Shown here: piece by piece, positions 11,883 through 21,866 of the stretch | Layout: each line of letters starts with the position of its first letter | Position numbering within the stretch: the stretch's first letter is position 1 | NCBI GenBank assembly: GCA_029204225.1 | Contig: CM055101.1 | Location: 1,008,987 to 1,072,986, forward strand | Direction: 5' to 3' | From: Diphasiastrum complanatum | Lineage: Eukaryota > Streptophyta > Lycopodiopsida > Lycopodiales > Lycopodiaceae | Length of the DNA stretch: 64,000 bases | The notes under the pieces: model-generated | Database searches by the model: none | Seen by the model: only the letters and a program-made list of their open reading frames with translations | Told to the model about the DNA's origin: nothing | Translations under genes and position numbers: made by a program

Positions 11883-13466
11883 AATCCAACAGTTCTTGTC
11901 CGCTTAACACTTGGTTGCCGCGTTATGGGAACCCAAGTTTGATCTCCTTTTAAAAATCCCCCAGTTTGCTATTGTGGTTGTGTAGTTCTATCAGCCGTTG
12001 GCGTAGCCCCCCTGATGGTGGTGCGTTCTTTCCTTCGAGCAGCTCACTACTAGCATTTCGGCTTCCTCCTGAAGTTTGTGACATTTATCATCTCTATCAT
12101 GGAGCTGAGCCTCGATATCAGATAACTGCTTCTACTGTCGTTTCGAATCTACCATGGAGTGTCGCAATCTATGTTGTAAAGCTACCTTTACAAGCTTTAC
12201 TTGCGGCGCCATCGGCGCCAGCTATGTCCCCGGCGCCAGCAGCGCCACTGCTGCTCCCGGCGCCACTGTGACCAGAATCCAGCCGGCGCCAAGTTCCTAT
12301 GGCTGAAAATCTTTGATCGGTTCTAGCGAAGTCCAGAGAGCTCAGATCGATGTGCAATCACCTCACACGATCTAGGCATGATTAAAGGAAGCCTGGGGAT
12401 CAATAAAATATAGAGAGAGAAAAAGACTCTCTAGAGAGAGAAAAATGTAGAGAGAGAAAAACGTGCTTTACCATCTTGGGTAGAGTGCTTGGTATGAGGG
12501 GGGGTGCCGAATCACACCAATACTATAGGGGAGTGCGTGTTGCGACTCAGGGCGAGCTCCAACCAAGTCTCAGCCTCCCTTGCTGGAATGTTGTCATGGC
12601 TCTCGCCTTGGCATGCTAGCGCCCCGGAGACTAGGGTCGGTCACACACTTGAAATGTAACCTTCTCAGATTTATCAATAAAGTGGGATTTTTCTCAAACT
12701 GACTCTGATTACCTTCTGGGTTTCAGTGTTCGGTAAAAGCGCCAGTTGTAAGGCCGCTTTCAAAATTTTTAACTTGGCACATAGCTGAGGGTCGTATCCC
12801 GGGACGCCAGCGGTATGCCGTCGGGACCATTCGGTCCGTGGCGCCAGCGGTATGCTGTCGGGACCATTTGGTCCAAGAACTGGTTGTTTCCATATCTGTC
12901 GCGGCTTGTGGTTCTGAGTGTTCCTTGCATGAACGTGAATGGGTTAAGCTCTTGGGGAACGGGCTCTAACCTGTCGGCTGAGTTGGATGGCTTGCTTTGG
13001 TGGATGTTACCTGTTTATGGCTGTCCAGTCTGGCGTGGTGCCAGGTTGGCTTCCAGCGCTCGTGACGAAGCGTTCAGTTGGTTAAGTCTGATGTAAGTCA
13101 GACCGCTTGCTTGGAATGGATGTTACTCGTTTGTAACGAAGCTTCGAGTTGGTTAAGTTTGATGTATGTCGGGCGGCTTGCTTGGAGGGAAGTCACCCAC
13201 GTCGGGACCCCCGATCTGGCATGGCGCCAGGTTGGATCTCAATGTTGGTTTTCGGAACTTCAAGTTGGTTAAGTCTGATCGTTGTTGGCGAGTTGGCTGC
13301 TTGTATGTCAGGTGGGTTTGGATGGCAAGAGTTGAAGGCTGGAAAGCTAAGTCGTGGTTCCCGGCTCCCTTTGGGATGCCTGCGCTACAGTCTATTCCTG
13401 CAACAACATTGTCATGACTCTTAAAAGAGTCAGTTTAGGGTGTGTCGTGATGATCATCACCCAGCT
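11883..13466 (-). repeat. Tandem array unit E, partial and split by a solo LTR
   Basis: The unit begins at 11,883 with the same block as unit A, including the 84-bp segment missing from B-D. It is interrupted at 12,171 and resumes at 13,390-13,466 with the end of gag fragment 1, then leaves the array. The two halves join without loss once the 12,172-13,389 insertion and one target duplication are removed. Confidence 0.85.
12172..13389. mobile_element. Probable solo LTR (1,218 bp), GC-rich
   Basis: This insertion lies in array unit E. It begins TGTTGTAAAG and ends GCGCTACA, the TG...CA ends of an LTR, and is flanked by atcta (12,167-12,171) and gtcta (13,390-13,394), a 5-bp target duplication with one mismatch. 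It contains 'tcaataaag' near 12,675 as a possible polyadenylation signal. It is much richer in CpG than its surroundings: five GGCGCC sites lie within 12,208-12,297, and a roughly 40-bp block with 'cgccagcggtatgc' is repeated at 12,800-12,880. Plus-strand frames inside are not credible genes. No internal region or second LTR is present. Orientation is probably plus, from the signal position. Confidence 0.7.
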
Positions 13467-13910
13467 TAATTGGCTCCATCATGCTTGTCCATTATAGGAA
13501 TGGCTTTCCCTTGGGAATCTATGTGGATATTAGTCTAAGTTCTAGTAGTAACTATCAGTGACTTGAGAATGAAAATAGACTAACTCACTAACTTCACTTC
13601 ATTCCATTTCAAAGAAATATGCGAGAACAAATGCTCTTTATATAGCCTCATGTTCTAAATATAAAATAACCCTCTTAAGTTCCATAACCGCTTTTGACAA
13701 GGATCGGAATAACATATGGACTCTGGGCCAAAATAAAGTTTGACCATGGATCGATTTGATCTTTGACCTAGTATCAGAATACACTTATTTATAGAATTAT
13801 AACCATCTAATTGGTCTGATCTTGATGGATTATGTTTCTTACTATCTATTTTGTGCCAAGAAACATGAAAAACCAAACAATTTTGACCGAAACATAGCCT
13901 AGAATCCTAA
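13467..13910. repeat. Inverted copy of the 3.4-4.2 kb region
   Basis: The stretch 13,570-13,690 is the reverse complement of about 4,085-4,215, and 13,790-13,910 is the reverse complement of about 3,370-3,500. The Copia integrase and RT fragments found between these blocks in the other copy are absent here. No gene is seen. Confidence 0.7.
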
Positions 13911-14495
13911 ATCATTGGGAAGAACCAGCATGCATCATTGGAAATAGTTGGATTGGAGAAGCTAATCAGTTATGCTTTGCTGACTTCCAATCCGAGTTGT
14001 ATCTTTCTCTGCGAGATCTTTGTCGGACCGATGATTGTTTTGGTCGTATTTGGCAAGATGTCCTGGCAAGAAGCTCTATTTTGAGAGAAAATCTAGGAAA
14101 GCAGGATTCCAAGAAATCTCGTGAAGAGAAGATACTTGATAATTATTTCATTAGAAATGGTTTTCTTTTTCGTAGAGGAAAAGTTTGTGCACTAGATATC
14201 GTGGATATTAGGGCCCAAATCCTGCACGAGTGCCACAATTGCCCCAACGCGGGACACCCTGCCTGGTATACAGAGGACACTTGACCTTGTTAAGAGAAAA
14301 TTCCCAAGTCAGAGAAGGGTCACGATGCTATTTGGGTAGTAGTTCATGGGCTAACCAAAATGGTGCAGTTGATTCCAACAAAAACTACTATCAAAGCTTC
14401 TGAACTTGCTCAACTCTTCATTGAAAAGGTGTTCAGTTTGTATGGTTTGCTGAACGATATCGTTAATGAACAAGATTCCAAGTTCACTGTGATTA
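13911..14495 (+). pseudogene. Ty3/Gypsy integrase fragment, inverted copy of 2.6-3.36 kb
   Basis: The plus strand encodes LSLRDLCRTDDCFGRIWQDV and the zinc-binding start HECHNCPNAGH (13,997-14,284), then a piece of the catalytic core (QLIPTKTTIKASELAQLF, NEQDSKFT). About 250 bp of the other copy, including the CxxC half of the zinc site, is deleted near 14,285-14,310. It shares the unusual N-E-Q-D-S-K-F motif with the minus-strand copy, so both come from one ancestral fragment. Confidence 0.85.
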
Positions 14496-15663
14496 GACCA
14501 TATGATGAAAATCAATGCCCTGTTTGGTTGGGTTCTGCAGCTAGTTCAATTAATACACAAGAAGGCCATGTGAACTACATGCATGTATTAGTAGATTGGT
14601 GGGAACCTATTTTCAGAAAGTGACAATCAATAGAATCGTAATACACAGATTGTTGGGAGAAAAAATGGAGATGCAATCATAATGACCCTAGTCGTTGGGA
14701 ATATGTCTTCACAGTTCTATGGAGTTGGAGAGCAAGCAAAGACCCAAATGCCATTAATCAATTAAAGATTTCTCATATTGCAATTAATGCATCAAAAGAA
14801 AATCTTTAAAAAAAAACTGAGATAAATTTGTGTTAGAAAGAATGTTTTGTTCTGACATAAAATCCAAATGACATGTAGTCAATATTGGAGTAATTCTAGA
14901 TCTTTCATTTTGCTTCAACACAATGTCTTTACTACTTGAGTGCATTCAAGCATAGTAAGATGTGCACAAATCTGAACGTGATATAAATTAGTTCGTTGTG
15001 ATATATTAGGTGCCCACAATTGGTTACCTAGGATAGAAATTTGTCTTCATATTAAAGGCTATATTTTGTGCTTCTATCACTTGATATTGTACATCAAATG
15101 CATATATCGTACATCAAAATATGGATCTTTTCGAAACTTTTCTCAACTTGTTTAACATAGGAAAGAATCGGCTATGTTGGGAAAGAATCGGATTTTGTTA
15201 TTTTACTTGTTTTTATTCCTTGCCTTTTGCTAAAGGAAAACCAATTGTTGTTTAAGTATCTGGAGAGTGATTATACCTCTATACAATGATGATATGAACA
15301 ATTGATGATCAATACACTTGAATGACTAAGGACTCAATGAGACATTGAAATACATCACACAATGCACATATTATAGTTTTCTCATGGATTCAGCCATGAT
15401 TCTAGTGTATTACTTGCAATATACATGCAGCTCGAAGTATCCTTTGAAAGACAATACTCTTTGGAGCACAAGGGAGTAGGTTGAGGAAAACCTTTCTAAA
15501 AATTATGTGTGAGGTTAAAGCTCTACTGCTGAGCTATATGCCAAATGACTGGGCGTTCCATCATTGGTAGACTCAGTGTTGGAGGGTTTGCAGATCCGAA
15601 GACAACCCTAACCCTAGTTAATAAGTGAGAGGGATTTGGCACCCTACCTGTGTAAGTCCAACC
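14496..15663. other. No gene recognised
   Basis: A-T rich sequence on both strands without a frame I can support, an LTR end or a primer-binding site. Confidence 0.6.
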
Positions 15664-15798
15664 CGATGATCACCTCTTAGGGGTCCAATATGCATTTATT
15701 CACGTTCTATGGTATTACATATTATGTAATGACTAGGGTTTTGAAGGTGTCCAAATAGCATATAAATAGAGATCGATAGAGAGAACACCACACATTTG

Positions 15799-15847
<49 letters not shown>

Positions 15848-16110
15848 GAGTGAGAGCGCGAACGATTTGCCAAGAAGAGCCTTACTTGAAGGCAGACGTG
15901 TTAAATGTGAGACAGAGGGCGAAACTCAATAAATTCCTTTGAACCTCTGAGTTAGTGATAATCTGTAGCTGGGTTCGTTGACAATCTCTTGACAACGTTC
16001 TGAAGCCATTTCAGAAGGTACAGCGGTAGGCCGGTAGCCTTACCTTGATTTCTACAAAATACACAGACGGCAAAGGTTGCTTCCTTAACTCTGCCTGAAG
16101 AAACACCGCC
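15664..16110 (+). repeat. Long repeat copy c: ROH1-like 5' region
   Basis: Matches about 825-1,306 of copy a and the end of copy b, including a GA tract (about 15,802-15,836) and the 'cagcggtaggccggtagcc' block just upstream of the start codon. Together with the following pseudogene this is the most complete copy of the ROH1-like unit, although the outermost 800 bp of copies a and b are missing. Confidence 0.8.
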
Positions 16111-16310
16111 ATGGTTTTTGTAAATTCGCTGCGATCTCACGGTCATGGTGTTGCCAATATGTCATTTCACGACAATTTGTCGTCATGTGTGCAAAAATTG
16201 GAAGAGTCAATTAGAGATAAGTTTTTCACAATAGACTAGATGCAGTATGTTGTGGATATTCTCAGATCTTCTCTTGCAGCCGTTTTGGATCTAGGGAGAA
16301 GGTTGTTTTT

Positions 16311-16957
16311 TGTGAAAATTGTCAACATTTCCTTGTCTAGTTTTAGGCCAAAATTGCTAAAAATGGCACATAGTTTAGGATCTCACTTTTCACACGTGTG
16401 AAACAGGTCTAGATATTTTTAGTAAGTGTATTTTTTCAGTATGAAGAAGTGTCAAACTTCAAGACCTTCGAAATGAGTCCATTTTCATGTATTTTGGACA
16501 TATATGCCAATTTTACCTATATAGGGCATATTTTAGGTAAGGAGGGTCTAGAGAGAGGAGAGAGAGTCATCTCTCTCAGCTATATATAGCAGGTAGGCCG
16601 TGGAGAAACAGGTTGGAGCAGATCCATTGTATTCATTTGCTTAATGAGAGATTTTTCTATTGGGTTCTCCTTCCATTGTTGGCATTGTGTAGTGATTGAG
16701 TTCAAGCTTTGTGTGTATGATCTTAGGTGCTTTCCAAAAGTGGTAGGCTGATGTATTATGGACTGTATAATGCTATTTTGGGCCGCACTTGATGTTTATG
16801 GAAGTTTCCATTTGTGATAAATGCTTTTTGATCAAGTTCTTTGCATTCTAGGTAGCATAGAATGTGTTGCCAATTCCTAGCTTATGTAGTTTGGAGTGCA
16901 AGCATTCAAGCCAATGATCTTGGAGTTTAGATCCACTTAGGATCTGTATTTTTCACA
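16311..16957 (+). repeat. Element A 5' LTR (647 bp)
   Basis: Begins TGTGAAAATTGTC and ends GTATTTTTCACA. It contains the palindrome TTCACACGTGTGAA (16,389-16,402), a GAGA-rich stretch and a TATA-like box near 16,581. It is followed immediately by the PBS. Confidence 0.95.
16579..16590 (+). promoter_or_regulatory. TATA-like box in LTR
   Basis: 'gctatatatagc' lies about 30 bp upstream of 'ggagaaacaggttggagcag', a plausible transcription start zone. The 3' LTR has the same site near 21,490. Assignment is by sequence pattern only. Confidence 0.5.
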
Positions 16958-16970
16958 TGGTATCAGAGCT
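16958..16970 (+). other. Primer-binding site, initiator Met-tRNA type
   Basis: TGGTATCAGAGCT directly follows the LTR end. This is the standard plant Copia PBS, complementary to the 3' end of initiator Met-tRNA. Confidence 0.95.
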
Positions 16971-18131
16971 GGTTGGCTTCTATTTACAGTAAGTATTCCA
17001 TTTTTGGTGATATTTGGATGTTTGATCAAGTTCTAGCATGATTTTGCATTGCTTTGTTGATCAAATCTTACTAACCTTTGTTTTGTGAGTTGAACTTGTG
17101 GATCAAAAGCATATTTCAGGTCTATTGAAGATCAGAGGCTGAAAAGAAACTATTTTGGATCAGATCATAACACCTAATCATTTGTTGATTGTGAGGCTTG
17201 TGCATATTCAATACTAACAATGTTCTTTTCAATCCTATTGTTGACAATCTCCATTCTTGGATGAACACTCTCCTTAAGTGGATGAAACTTCTCCTTAAGT
17301 GGATGACAAATTCTCTTTTGAGTGAGTTGTAATTCTCCTAAAGGCTGAGCAAAGCTCCCATTTGGATGAAAGATCCCCTTTTTTGGGTGAACATATTGTA
17401 AGCTCCATTGTGAAGAGCATATTGTAAAGATTGTCATCAATTTTGGCATAAATTTTGGTGTACTTTGTTGAGCATGTAAGTAACTCTCCTTATGTAATTT
17501 GATTGGAGCATTTGCTGGAAGGTGTTAACCATTATGCAAGTGTGTTTTCAGGTTCTTAACAGGTTGAGGAACATTCTCATGTGAAGTGATCTTAGATCTA
17601 CATCTAAACACCAAATTTTGACAAGATAGTGAAGCTAGTCTTGTGATTCACTAAGTGTGCTCATTCATTCACCTCTAAATCTTGTATTTATCACTTGCTG
17701 GAGTTTATAAACTTTTAGAAGTGTGGTTTACATGTGGTTTTACAGGTTGAATCAATATCTTAGTGTGGTGATCATATGTTGATCAAGTTTGTTCATTACT
17801 AGGTAATTTTGGCATCCTAGTTTTGGGTATTTTCTAAGAATGCAAGTAACTCTTCACACCATAACTTGATTTGGTCACTTGCTGGAAAGTTTGAGAGCTT
17901 AAGCAAGAGTGTGTTCAGGTTAGTTTGAGTTTGTAATCCATTCTTAGTGTGTGCAAAGTGTTGCATGTGTTTCAATCTTCCTTTCTATGCTTGAAAGCCA
18001 AATAGTTTCAAGATAGAGGTCATTTAGGGTTCTAAATCTTTTAAGATCTTCTCCTTCTTCATTTATTGAGAGAAAGGAGAGTGCTAGGTGCATTAGAACA
18101 GAGCCTAAGGACACAAGAAGATTTTAGCATC
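16971..18131 (+). other. Element A leader (about 1.16 kb), non-coding
   Basis: The region between PBS and gag has no long frame on the plus strand. It contains short degenerate repeats, for example 'tctccttaagtggatga' twice at 17,270-17,310. A packaging signal would be expected here, but none can be assigned from sequence alone. Confidence 0.6.
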
Positions 18132-21100
18132 ATGACATCCAATGGTGGAATCATGTTGGAAGCTAAAGAGAGGTTAAACTCTACAAACTATTCAACTTGG
18201 AAAGTGAGGATGGAGTCTTTACTAGAGTTGAATGAGCTAATGGATATAGTTGTGGGAATTGAAGAAAGACCTCTAATTCTTCAAGAGCAACTAAATTTTG
18301 ATAGAAGGGCTAAAAGAGCCTTACATATCATAAAGATGAATGTTACCAATGAACTTCTTAAAGAAGTTGGTAAATGTACTTCTTCAAGTGAAGCATGGAA
18401 TGCTTTGAAGAAGATCTATGAGTCCAAATCCACATCTAGGGTTCTCACCCTAAGAAGGCAAATCTTCCAAAGTTGTCAAAGAGAGGGAGAGAGTGCACAT
18501 TCATTTGTCTTGAAGGTTAAATCCTTGAATGATGATCTAGCATGCATAGATGAAAGCATAAAGGATGGGGAACTAGTTCAAGTCATGTTGAATGGTTTGC
18601 TTGATGAACATTCTAACCTTGTACAATGCTTTGCTATACAAAAGTCCTTGCCAAGTGTCAATGACTTGCAAGAGATCTTGGTGGCTGAAGAGCATAGGTT
18701 GCAAGCCAAAGGTGGTGGTGCATCAACACAAGGTGGAGATGAAGAAGCTCTTTTCACAAAGGGCAAGTTCAAAGGCAAGTGGTCCAAGCAAGGTAGTTTG
18801 GAGCATGGAAAGCATTCTTCTTCTTTGCAAAGTAGGAAGCAAGATAAGTCCAAGTTCAAATGTTTTTATTGTGGGATAAAAGGACATTTTGCAAATGAAT
18901 GCCATAAGAAACAAAATGCTAGATCTAGGTTGAGATCTAATGTACTTCTTGGAGATGATAATTGTTGTGCTAACTTGGCAAGCTTTGGTGAATCTATGGT
19001 CAATTTTTTGGATCCATTGGATCTTGAAGATGCACTAGTGTTACCTACTAGTCATATGGAGTCATGTGGAGCTAAATTAGCATCATGTTTGTACTCTTCT
19101 ACTCATGGACTTCCAAGGCTTGGTGGTTCTTCAATGGTGCTAGATGGCAAGTGCAAAAATGGAAAAGGTAAGGAAGGAGCTAACTTCATCAATGGAGTTG
19201 ATGAAGATTCTTCTTTGGAAGTGATTGTTGCTAATGACTTGTTTGTTCATATGGAAAAAGATGGAGATGCTAAGTGTCATTCTTTGCAAGAAGATGGTTG
19301 TTCTTCTAATTCTTTTCATATTGATGTATGTAATCATGTGGGAAAAGATGATGGTGCTTTGAGCATGCTTGAAGGAAATGGTTCTTTTACATCTTTTTGT
19401 GATAAAGTCATTTGTGCAACAAGTGGTGTCACATTTCTTCATAAAAAGAGTAGATCAAAGGTTTCTATCATGAGACTTGGTGAGGGAGATCACAAGTCAA
19501 AAGGAAGAGAAGTATGTGAAGTGTTCAAAGTAGGATGTACTTTGAATGATGTTTTTATGAACGATAGTGAGGAAGAATCATTATCATATGACTCATTACC
19601 TAAATCATTGAGTAGAAGTTCATGTTTGAAAAGAGAGAGTACTTCAATCACTCTTATGTTGAAGGTACTAAGGATTCTTTTCTTGGCTTCTAATATTCAA
19701 GAGTCTTCTACTTCTTATGGTGCAACTATCAAGAGGGAGGTTTCTAACTTTTGTGGTGCTAGCATTAAGAGGGAGTCTTGTGAAGGAAAGGGCAATGGAA
19801 GAGTGGTTCTTGGGAAGATCCAAAGCATGGATCTAACATCTCTTCATCAACTCAAAGCATTCTATGATTGTGGTGGATTGTTCATTCATGGTCAAGATGG
19901 CAAAAGGTTGGTTGAAGAAGACTACATGGAGCAACTCAAGTGGCAACTTCTTCAAGGCAAGGGAGATATCATTGGTGAGCTTATTGAGGTTTGTTATGAA
20001 CTCAAGAGGGCTGTTTTGATTAGGTTTGATACTCATCTTCACCTACTCTACTTCATGTTAAATGGAAATGTTGGAATCTATCTTTTGGTTTATGATGGTG
20101 GCATTGTTTTCACTAACTATAGTGAAGGGTCAAATTTGAGCATTGATGAGATCTTGTGGGATCTTAATCATGTGTTTGAGAGGGAGTATCTTCAGAGTTT
20201 CAGATCTGAAGATGTTCACATATGCAAGATCTTTGATGTCTTATTGGAAGATCAAGAGGTTGATCTTGGATTGCTTCATCAACACCAAGAGACAAGTGGC
20301 AATTCGAAGCTAGTGAAAAGCATCAAAGAAGAGACAAATGGTCAAGGCATTTTGGATCTGTTTTTACAGGTTCTTGAAGGTTCAAGTAAGGTCTTTGGAG
20401 CTGCAAGGAAGTGTCTTCTTACTCTACCTCACTTGCCTAATCTCATGTATGAACATTGTTATGTCAATGTGTTGAAATTGTCAAATTTCAATAAAACTAG
20501 TTCCATAGTTTTGCATCCTTTGGATCTTGGAGATGGAATAGTTATCATTGCTGGTTTGTATGATCAAGTACATGAATTCATTCAGATCTTGAAAGGTATT
20601 GAAGTGGTCAATATGTTTTCTTTTGAACAAAGTTCAAGATCTAGTATTCTAGTGTTGGCAAATTGGCAACTTGTTGACATTGTAGGATCAAGCGTTGTGT
20701 GCAAATCTTGTGGAGGTACTTCAAGTATTTCAAGTTCAGGTTTTGGTCATTCAAATGGAGTAGGGAACACATCTTTTTGGCATTCATTCACTCAAAGGCT
20801 TTCATGGATTGAAGATCTACAAAGGCAAGGTGGTGATGGAAGTTCATTCATGGAGATACATGTTGCATTCACTATATGTATAGTGAAATGTGGAGGAGGC
20901 ATGCAAACACTTGTTGATCACTTTCATTTACAACTTGTTTGCTGCTATTTTACAGAGAAACCAGAGATGGATACATGGAGGAATTCATTAATTGAGATTC
21001 TATGTTCTTTTACATGTACCATTTTTATGATTCTATGTAAAATTGATGTAAGAAATAGTGAAGCATCCTATATGGACACTATTATCTATATCAATTATGT

Positions 21101-21206
21101 TGTGTCCTATTTTGTACATATTAGGATCCTTGAGAAGAGATCTATTCTGATGATGGAGATCATTCTTAAGTTGGAACAAAGTAGTGTTGTAAAACTAGCA
21201 AGTTAA
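18132..21206 (+). CDS. Gag fused to a long orphan region (1,024 aa), intact ORF
   Basis: The start is the ATG at 18,132 (MTSNGGIMLEAKERLNSTNY), where Copia gags of this type begin; the frame is open from 18,066 but has no earlier ATG. Residues 1-90 are DUF4219-like and about 90-215 UBN2. A basic linker follows, then a CCHC zinc knuckle, CFYCGIKGHFANEC, at about 244-257. In an autonomous element protease, integrase and RT would follow. Here residues about 262-1,024 show no DSGA, integrase or YVDD motif. This part has an acidic, Ser-rich middle and a C-terminal region (about 739-990) with a hydrophobic stretch (LIEILCSFTCTIFMILCKI), then RNSEAS and DTIIYINY. Pieces recur in elements B and C. 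Gag should form particles; the role of the rest is unknown. Confidence 0.9.
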   Translation: MTSNGGIMLEAKERLNSTNYSTWKVRMESLLELNELMDIVVGIEERPLILQEQLNFDRRAKRALHIIKMNVTNELLKEVGKCTSSSEAWNALKKIYESKSTSRVLTLRRQIFQSCQREGESAHSFVLKVKSLNDDLACIDESIKDGELVQVMLNGLLDEHSNLVQCFAIQKSLPSVNDLQEILVAEEHRLQAKGGGASTQGGDEEALFTKGKFKGKWSKQGSLEHGKHSSSLQSRKQDKSKFKCFYCGIKGHFANECHKKQNARSRLRSNVLLGDDNCCANLASFGESMVNFLDPLDLEDALVLPTSHMESCGAKLASCLYSSTHGLPRLGGSSMVLDGKCKNGKGKEGANFINGVDEDSSLEVIVANDLFVHMEKDGDAKCHSLQEDGCSSNSFHIDVCNHVGKDDGALSMLEGNGSFTSFCDKVICATSGVTFLHKKSRSKVSIMRLGEGDHKSKGREVCEVFKVGCTLNDVFMNDSEEESLSYDSLPKSLSRSSCLKRESTSITLMLKVLRILFLASNIQESSTSYGATIKREVSNFCGASIKRESCEGKGNGRVVLGKIQSMDLTSLHQLKAFYDCGGLFIHGQDGKRLVEEDYMEQLKWQLLQGKGDIIGELIEVCYELKRAVLIRFDTHLHLLYFMLNGNVGIYLLVYDGGIVFTNYSEGSNLSIDEILWDLNHVFEREYLQSFRSEDVHICKIFDVLLEDQEVDLGLLHQHQETSGNSKLVKSIKEETNGQGILDLFLQVLEGSSKVFGAARKCLLTLPHLPNLMYEHCYVNVLKLSNFNKTSSIVLHPLDLGDGIVIIAGLYDQVHEFIQILKGIEVVNMFSFEQSSRSSILVLANWQLVDIVGSSVVCKSCGGTSSISSSGFGHSNGVGNTSFWHSFTQRLSWIEDLQRQGGDGSSFMEIHVAFTICIVKCGGGMQTLVDHFHLQLVCCYFTEKPEMDTWRNSLIEILCSFTCTIFMILCKIDVRNSEASYMDTIIYINYVVSYFVHIRILEKRSILMMEIILKLEQSSVVKLAS

Positions 21207-21210
21207 GTTG

Positions 21211-21219
21211 AAGAGGGAG
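21211..21219 (+). other. Polypurine tract of element A
   Basis: AAGAGGGAG lies directly before the 3' LTR and would prime plus-strand DNA synthesis. The same 'ttgaagagggag' context precedes the LTRs at 25,379 and 44,843. Confidence 0.9.
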
Positions 21220-21866
21220 TGTGAAAATTGTCAACATTTCCTTGTCTAGTTTTAGGCCAAAATTGCTAAAAATGGCACATAGTTTAGGATCTCACTTTTC
21301 ACACGTGTGAAACAGGTCTAGATATTTTTAGTAAGTGTATTTTTTCAGTATGAAGAAGTGTCAAACTTCAAGACCTTCGAAATGAGTCCATTTTCATGTA
21401 TTTTGGACATATATGCCAATTTTACCTATATAGGGCATATTTTAGGTAAGGAGGGTCTAGAGAGAGGAGAGAGAGTCATCTCTCTCAGCTATATATAGCA
21501 GGTAGGCCGTGGAGAAACAGGTTGGAGCAGATCCATTGTATTCATTTGCTTAATGAGAGATTTTTCTATTGGGTTCTCCTTCCATTGTTGGCATTGTGTA
21601 GTGATTGAGTTCAAGCTTTGTGTGTATGATCTTAGGTGCTTTCCAAAAGTGGTAGGCTGATGTATTATGGACTGTATAATGCTATTTTGGGCCGCACTTG
21701 ATGTTTATGGAAGTTTCCATTTGTGATAAATGCTTTTTGATCAAGTTCTTTGCATTCTAGGTAGCATAGAATGTGTTGCCAATTCCTAGCTTATGTAGTT
21801 TGGAGTGCAAGCATTCAAGCCAATGATCTTGGAGTTTAGATCCACTTAGGATCTGTATTTTTCACA
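21220..21866 (+). repeat. Element A 3' LTR (647 bp)
   Basis: Same length as the 5' LTR, with no difference found on reading the two side by side. It ends ...TTTTTCACA and is followed by the TTTTT target duplication and the resumed ROH1-like sequence. The palindrome TTCACACGTGTGAA is at 21,298-21,311. Confidence 0.95.

Larger units (their letters stand above)
16311..21866 (+). mobile_element. Element A: young non-autonomous Copia-type LTR retrotransposon
   Basis: The element is 5,556 bp. It has two 647-bp LTRs that look identical on reading, TG...CA ends and a perfect 5-bp target duplication, TTTTT (16,306-16,310 and 21,867-21,871). It has an initiator Met-tRNA PBS directly after the 5' LTR and a polypurine tract directly before the 3' LTR. 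It carries one long ORF with gag but no protease, integrase, RT or RNase H. Removing the element and one TTTTT restores the ROH1-like sequence seen at 1,500-1,515. Identical LTRs indicate a very recent insertion. It resembles the TR-GAG concept (gag-only LTR elements) but its ORF is far longer than gag. Confidence 0.95.

Noticed and set aside
12815-13424. Several plus-strand frames in the GC-rich insertion
   Set aside because: High GC reduces stop codons. The frames overlap each other, have no recognisable domain and lie in a probable LTR.
6802-13466. Regular repeats as a CRISPR-like array
   Set aside because: Units are 1,250 bp with gag content in plant DNA; there are no short repeats with unique spacers.
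18578-20042. Minus-strand frames opposite the element A ORF
   Set aside because: Shadows of an intact long plus-strand ORF with gag and zinc-knuckle motifs.
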